64,000 nt of DNA, taken from assembly GCF_016918855.1 (NCBI RefSeq), contig NZ_JADKYB010000010.1, forward strand, positions 1-64,000, read 5' to 3'. Origin of the DNA: Actinacidiphila acididurans (GTDB lineage: Bacteria; Actinomycetota; Actinomycetes; Streptomycetales; Streptomycetaceae). The position numbers and the translations under genes are program-made. Below the pieces are notes generated by a model. The model saw only the letters and a list, made by a program, of their open reading frames with translations. It was not told where the DNA came from and searched no databases. This document shows, one piece after another, positions 60,414 through 64,000 of this stretch. How positions within the stretch are numbered: the first letter of the stretch is position 1; each line of letters starts with the position of its first letter.

Positions 60414-61129
60414 CGTGGCTCGACGGGCTCTTGGTGGGCTTTGACCTGGAGACGACCGGGATCGACCCCGAGCAGGCGCGGATCGTGACGGCCGCCGTCT
60501 GCCGGTTCGGCGGGGGCCAGCCGCCGAGGGTTCGGACGTGGGTCGCCGACCCCGGGGCGGAGATCCCGCCGCAGGCGACCGCGATCCACGGCTACTCGAC
60601 GGAGTCGGCCCGCACGACAGGCCGCCGGCCGGCGGAGGTCGTGGCCGAGGTCGTGGAGCAGTTGGTCGCCACGCGCGTGGCCGGGTGGCCGCTGGTGGTG
60701 ATGAACGCCCCGTACGACTTGACGCTGTTGGAGGCCGAGGCGGCCCGGCACGGGGTGCCGGGCCTGCACGCGGTGCGGCCTCCGCGCGTGCTGGACAAGC
60801 ACGTCGACTGCTATCGGCTCGGCCGCAGGCGGCTGGAAGACCTCTGCCGCCGCTACGGAGTGGCGCACGGCGGCGCGCACGAGGCGGGCGCGGACGCGGT
60901 CGCGGCGTGCGCAGTCACGACGGCGATCGGCAGCGCGCACTCGGAGTTGGCGGCGCTGGAGCTGGACGAACTGCACGAGCGGCAAGTGCGGTGGGCGGTC
61001 GGCCAGCAGGAGGGCCTGCGCGAGCGCTTCGCGAAGACGCCGGGCAAGACGCACCGGGCCGCTGGGGTGCGCACGGAGTGGCCGCTGATCCCACCGATGC
61101 GGCCGAGTCTCGACGGGCTGGCGCGGTAA
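60410..61129 (+). CDS. DnaQ-like 3'-5' exonuclease
   Basis: The 239-residue DEDD-family exonuclease has ExoI FDLETTGIDPEQARIV (Asp/Glu at about 13-15), ExoII NAPYDLTLLEAEAARHG with the second Asp (about 100), and ExoIII HEAGADAVAACAV (about 160). It removes nucleotides from 3' ends and probably serves replication or repair of the element. The C-terminal tail is unique. GTG 60410 overlaps the previous stop. Confidence 0.9.
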   Translation: MTWLDGLLVGFDLETTGIDPEQARIVTAAVCRFGGGQPPRVRTWVADPGAEIPPQATAIHGYSTESARTTGRRPAEVVAEVVEQLVATRVAGWPLVVMNAPYDLTLLEAEAARHGVPGLHAVRPPRVLDKHVDCYRLGRRRLEDLCRRYGVAHGGAHEAGADAVAACAVTTAIGSAHSELAALELDELHERQVRWAVGQQEGLRERFAKTPGKTHRAAGVRTEWPLIPPMRPSLDGLAR

Positions 61130-61313
61130 TCGACCGTCTGCGGGCCGTGGCCGTCCGGGTTCTGCCGGGCCGCCCGGCCCCGGGCAGCCCGCCCGCTCGG
61201 TGCCCTGTGGTCCTGGTGCCCGGCCGAGCAGTTCTGAACGCCGCACGTGGCCGACGGGCAGGGACGCCGCCGTCTGTCCTACAAAACGAGTACGACAACC
61301 GAGGAGTGGGCTC

Positions 61314-62018
61314 ATGGATGAGCCGTTCGGGCCGGAATACGTCCGGCCGAAGCAGAAGGACTGCCCGCACTGCGGCTGCTGTACCGAGGACTTGTGCAAG
61401 CGGGGCCGGAGCCGGATCGTGCAGTGCGCAGGCCTGACGCCCGACCGCTTCCGTGACACCGTCTCGGGTTGCCCGTGCTCGGCGGAAACGACCAGGCACA
61501 CCGCGGCATGGCAGGCGGCGCGGGTCCGCGTCACCCGGCTCGCGCGGGAGCGGCCTCTGACGGCCGAGGCGGAGGTGCTGCTTCGGTCCCTGTGGGGCGT
61601 TGGGCTGGCCGAAGATGTGGAGGATCCGGGCGGACCGCTTCCACAGCTGAAGGTCCGTGGACTGGTCCGGGCCGGCGATTCCCGGCGGCTGGAGATCACC
61701 GAGCGGGGCCGTACGTACCTGGCCGCCCGCGATGAAGTGCGAGCCGCTACCGCCGTGTGGGTGAGGTGCGTGGACACGAGCGCGCGGACCGTGCTGGTCG
61801 AGGTCTCGCCGTGGGAGCCAGGTGAGCCGGTGACCGTGTTCCTCGATCAAGTCGTGGACGACACGGGCCTGCCCGCCGACAAGCTGACGGGCCGCTGGCA
61901 GTCGGGCGAGGCGAACCGCCACGCCGAGTCCGCCGATGCCCTGGTGCTGAACGGGTTCCGCAATTCGGCGTTGTTGCCCGCCGGCTGGACGGGCGAGAAC
62001 GGCGGTGAAGACGAGTGA
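61314..62018 (+). CDS. Hypothetical protein with N-terminal Cys cluster
   Basis: The 234-residue protein opens with a cysteine-rich segment (KDCPHCGCCTEDLCKRGRSR, later GCPCSAETT) likely to bind zinc. A winged-helix-like stretch (LKVRGLVRAGDSRRLEITER, GRTYLAAR) and a C-terminal alpha/beta part follow. GGAG lies 11 bp before the ATG. Its stop overlaps the RusA-like start. DNA binding is inferred. The 184 bp before it hold only GC-rich inverted repeats. Confidence 0.7.
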   Translation: MDEPFGPEYVRPKQKDCPHCGCCTEDLCKRGRSRIVQCAGLTPDRFRDTVSGCPCSAETTRHTAAWQAARVRVTRLARERPLTAEAEVLLRSLWGVGLAEDVEDPGGPLPQLKVRGLVRAGDSRRLEITERGRTYLAARDEVRAATAVWVRCVDTSARTVLVEVSPWEPGEPVTVFLDQVVDDTGLPADKLTGRWQSGEANRHAESADALVLNGFRNSALLPAGWTGENGGEDE

Positions 62019-62560
62019 TGCTTCCTCGGCAGCGGTTCGGGCCCGAGCTGGCGCCAGACGACGAAGCGGTGCTGACGATGGTCGTGCTCGGCCTTCCGGC
62101 GCTGCAAGGCAGCAAGTCTTACGAGGGCGGCGGCCGCATGGTCGAGTCGTCGGCGGCCGTGAAGCCGTGGCGGGAGGCGGTGGTGTGGGCGGCTCGGCAG
62201 GCGATCATTCGTAGGCGGGGGTGGAGTGCGCTGGCCGGTCCGCGCGAAACATCGATGGTGTTCTCCCTAACCCGGCCCAAAGGGCCCATCGGCACGGGCC
62301 GGAACGCGGGCCTGCTGCAGCCCTCGGCTCCGCCCCGCCTGGACTTCACACCGCACCTCAGCAAGCTGGCGCGCAGCACGGAGGATGCGCTGACGACGGC
62401 CGGCGCCTACCGCGATGACGCGCTGCTGGTGGGCTACCGGCGGCTGGAGAAGCGGTACGCCACCGACCCCGGCCGGGTGCCGGATGTGCTGGAGTTGCAG
62501 GGTGCCGTGATCCGGCTGTACCGGGCGGCAGTGGCCTCGCCGGGCGGTGATAGGCCGTGA
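62018..62560 (+). CDS. RusA-like Holliday junction resolvase
   Basis: The 180-residue protein fits the RusA family: VLGLPALQGSKSYEGGGRMV at the N-terminus, VKPWREAVVWAAR, and the region HLSKLARSTEDALTTAGAYR followed by DDALLVGYRRLEKRYA. RusA resolves four-way junctions using three Asp residues; at the usual P-D-x-D-K-L position this protein reads P-H-L-S-K-L, so one catalytic acid is missing or displaced. Start ATG 62018 (TGATG overlap) or GTG 62015. Confidence 0.78.
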   Translation: MLPRQRFGPELAPDDEAVLTMVVLGLPALQGSKSYEGGGRMVESSAAVKPWREAVVWAARQAIIRRRGWSALAGPRETSMVFSLTRPKGPIGTGRNAGLLQPSAPPRLDFTPHLSKLARSTEDALTTAGAYRDDALLVGYRRLEKRYATDPGRVPDVLELQGAVIRLYRAAVASPGGDRP

Positions 62561-62667
62561 CGGGCGCGGAGATCGCGGCGGCCCTCGACGCTGCCGGCGT
62601 GTCCCTGGTCGACGGCCAGGCGCCGCACCTGGCCCAGCCGCAGCCGGCGGCCAGTGCCGATCCGTGA
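62557..62667 (+). CDS. Very small ORF downstream of the RusA-like gene
   Basis: A 36-codon frame from GTG 62557 (GTGA overlap with the previous stop) encodes TGAEIAAALDAAGVSLVDGQ and a short Pro/Ala tail. The coupling and helical start suggest a real small gene. Confidence 0.5.
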   Translation: MTGAEIAAALDAAGVSLVDGQAPHLAQPQPAASADP

Positions 62668-62917
62668 CGGGTTCTGTTCGATGAACGGGCTGTCGCCATC
62701 ACCGGCGGCGACCTGCACTGGACTGGGGCGACGAGCACGCGCGGCACGCCGGTGGTGGCACACGCGAGCCAGGTCGCAACCGCGTATCGGCTGGCGTTCG
62801 GGTGGCACCACGGCCGGAAGCCTCAGCAACGTGCGCCCGACGTGCGGCTACCCGGGGTGCGTGCAGGGTGGACATCTTGCGGACCGGCCGCTGCGGCGCA
62901 ACGAGGTGGCGCCGTGA
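62654..62917 (+). pseudogene. Frameshifted small zinc-binding protein gene
   Basis: From about 62668 one frame reads VAITGGDLHWTGATSTRGTP then VATAYRLAFGWHHGRKP. After about 62820 the sensible reading moves one frame over to VRPTCGYPGCVQGGHLADRP and stops at 62917. The two halves together look like one HNH-like small protein (a W-T-G start and a C-x4-C ... H-L end). Neither frame alone gives a normal gene, so the coding sequence is broken, or the base sequence has an indel. Confidence 0.6.
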
Positions 62918-63128
62918 CGCTGCCGGGCGCGACGTGGAACCGCGGCGTTGACCTGATCGCGGTCCAGCGCGCCATGACGCGGCAGTGGCCGTGCCCGGAG
63001 CTGACCGCAGAGGAGCAGCGGTACGCCGGGCGGAGCAGACGGCCGCGGGCTGGTCCACGCAGAAGAACGACGACCGGCTGAGCGTCGCGGACCGCAGGGT
63101 GACCCGCCGGCGGGGAGGCAGGTCGTGA
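62914..63128 (+). pseudogene. Frameshifted HTH protein gene
   Basis: GTG 62914 starts ATWNRGVDLIAVQRAMTRQW then LTAEEQRYAG. After the GGG at about 63028 the sensible reading is one frame over, AEQTAAGWSTQKNDDRLSVA then DRRVTRRRGGRS, ending at 63128. The second half resembles a helix-turn-helix, and its stop overlaps the next GTG by 4 nt, as neighbouring genes do, so that frame was the original one. Adding one G to the GGG run restores a single frame. Confidence 0.7.
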
Positions 63129-63373
63129 TCCGACTGCCCCTGCTCGTCCTTGAAGTCGCGGTGATCAACACGGCCTGGACGTTGGCCTGGACGTGGCTGC
63201 CAGTGCTGCTGGCCGGGGTACCCGCCATCGCCGGATGGCGTTGGGTGGGCGGCGGCCGGCGGGCCCGGCGCATCAGGTGGCCGGACATGTCCGGGACGGT
63301 CCGGATGCACCCGGGACAAGACGCCGAACCTGCGTCCGGACACGCCGACAAGCAGGACGGAGGGGGGCTTTGA
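63125..63373 (+). CDS. Small membrane protein
   Basis: The 82-residue product has one or two N-terminal hydrophobic helices (LLVLEVAVINTAWTLAWTWL, PVLLAGVPAIAGW) and a basic, polar tail. GTG 63125 overlaps the previous stop (GTGA). The tail is encoded by repeated CCGGAC-rich DNA that also carries a palindrome, so the C-terminal end may be under DNA-level and not protein-level constraint. Confidence 0.6.
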   Translation: MIRLPLLVLEVAVINTAWTLAWTWLPVLLAGVPAIAGWRWVGGGRRARRIRWPDMSGTVRMHPGQDAEPASGHADKQDGGGL

Positions 63374-63426
63374 CCAGCACGGACCTGTCCGGATGTGTCC
63401 GGCGGGGCCGGTCCGGACGTGTCCGG
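63281..63426. promoter_or_regulatory. Three CCGGAYRTGTCCGG palindromes upstream of the WhiB-like gene
   Basis: CCGGACATGTCCGG (63281-63294, a perfect palindrome), CCGGATGTGTCCGG (63389-63402) and CCGGACGTGTCCGG (63413-63426) share one 14-bp consensus, with further CCGGAC half-sites between them. The last ends 24 bp before the WhiB-like start codon. They are probable operators. Confidence 0.6.
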
Positions 63427-63450
63427 ACACTACGAAGCAAGGAGCTGATC

Positions 63451-63791
63451 ATGCCGCGACCCGGCCGTTATGCCCCGGACACCCTCCCCCGCGCCCGAAC
63501 CTGGAAAGACGACGCCGCCTGCGCCGGGGTCGAGACCGCCGTGTTCTTCCCGACCGGGAAGAACGGGTGTCGACCGAGTCCGAAGCCCAGTACGCCAAGA
63601 CGTTCTGCGACGCCTGCCCAGTACGGGCCACGTGCCTGTCGCACGCCCTGACGCACCGCGAGGACTACGGCGTGTGGGGCGGCCTGGAGAAGAACAAGCG
63701 GGCCGGCCTGATCCGCCAGGCCCGCCTGGCGGCCGAGCGGCAGCGCCGCCGCGCCAGGGAGCGCGAGCGGGCCGCCGGCGCGGTGGCGTAG
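63451..63791 (+). pseudogene. WhiB-family regulator gene with a frameshift
   Basis: ATG 63451 (AAGGAG upstream) reads WKDDAACAGVETAVFFPTGK. After the GGG at about 63570 the family sequence continues one frame over: FCDACPVRATCLSHAL, then YGVWGGLEKNKRAGLI and a basic tail to 63791. All four iron-sulphur cysteines and the G-x-W-G-G turn are present across the two frames. One missing G in the GGG run explains the break. It is a pseudogene or a sequencing indel; WhiB proteins are iron-sulphur transcription regulators. Confidence 0.85.
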
Positions 63792-63864
63792 CCCCGCCCC
63801 GTGCACGCGGACGGGCCCTCTGCCCGGCCGTCCAGGACACCAACGAACGAAGGACAGCAGCACC

Positions 63865-64000
63865 ATGATCAGCGAACTGAACGGCCACGTGCAGCCCCAG
63901 AAGCGGCGCCCGAGGCGCAGGGGCGAGGAACGAGAGCTGCTGCGCGCGCAACTAAAGAAGGGCTACGCGCGGCCCGCGTCGATCCGGAACCTAGCCGCCG
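63865..64000 (+). CDS. Helix-turn-helix protein, cut by the window end
   Basis: The first 45 codons read MISELNGHVQPQKRRPRRRG, ELLRAQLKKGYARPASIRNL and A-A. This matches the N-terminus of small actinobacterial HTH proteins in which ASIRxLAxxTGRSYG follows. Only the basic arm and the first helix are inside the window. GGACAGCAGC precedes the ATG. Confidence 0.7.
   Translation, partial: MISELNGHVQPQKRRPRRRGEERELLRAQLKKGYARPASIRNLAA

Noticed and set aside
42600..64000. A right attachment site (second copy of the tRNA-Pro 3' half)
   Set aside because: No second copy of GCAGGTTCAAATCCTGTCG was found by reading through; the element probably ends beyond the window. An exact string search would settle it.

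Overview
This is very GC-rich DNA with GTG/ATG starts, strong GGAGG-type ribosome sites, many 1-4 nt stop/start overlaps and actinobacterial families (WhiB, LuxR, SARP, mycothiol-type isomerase, MAB_1171c). It fits a Streptomyces or close relative. No rRNA or CRISPR array was seen.

Region 1 (1-9.7 kb) is carbohydrate metabolism: a secreted multidomain GH3 glycosidase and a secreted GH95-like six-hairpin glycosidase, with a flavin/F420-type split-barrel protein and a maleylpyruvate-isomerase-like protein between them. A promoter with an 18-bp palindromic operator lies 520 bp upstream of the GH95-like gene.

Region 2 (10.4-38.9 kb) is an extracellular-type contractile injection system (eCIS), the phage-tail-like machine that in Streptomyces acts in the cytoplasm. 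The minus-strand core runs from the sheath through tube, chaperone, DUF6760, a long disordered protein, tube initiator, LysM, VgrG-like spike, PAAR, gp25, baseplate J and tail protein I. It continues with a zinc-ribbon membrane protein, an Ig-like membrane protein, an NlpC/P60 hydrolase and a DUF4157 protein. An atypical LuxR regulator is divergent within it. Downstream come an AAA+ ATPase, a DUF4255 cap protein, a VWA surface protein and a SARP regulator. Opposite the sheath operon sits a 1164-residue cargo-like protein ending in an HNH nuclease, coupled by a GTGA overlap to a putative immunity gene. No tail fibre was found.

Region 3 (39.3-40.6 kb) is a Sir2 deacetylase and tRNA-Pro(GGG), the integration site of the element that follows.

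Region 4 (40.6 kb to the end) is an integrative element entered from the tRNA 3' end. It has a tyrosine integrase with a LacI-type HTH inside its catalytic domain and a divergent XRE / ImmA / MAB_1171c / serine hydrolase operon. A defence- and mobility-rich stretch follows: type ISP restriction-modification enzyme, multi-zinc-finger HNH protein hit by an IS1380 element, serine recombinase, and a DGQHR-DUF3825 pair behind a cluster of TCAGATC repeats. Decayed Tn3 and IS110 pieces separate this from a phage/AICE-like regulatory and DNA-processing block: two XRE regulators, DnaQ-like exonuclease, RusA-like resolvase, a WhiB-like gene and an HTH gene cut by the window end. Three consecutive genes at 62.7-63.8 kb are frameshifted. 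No second copy of the tRNA 3' end was found by eye, so the element probably continues past the window.
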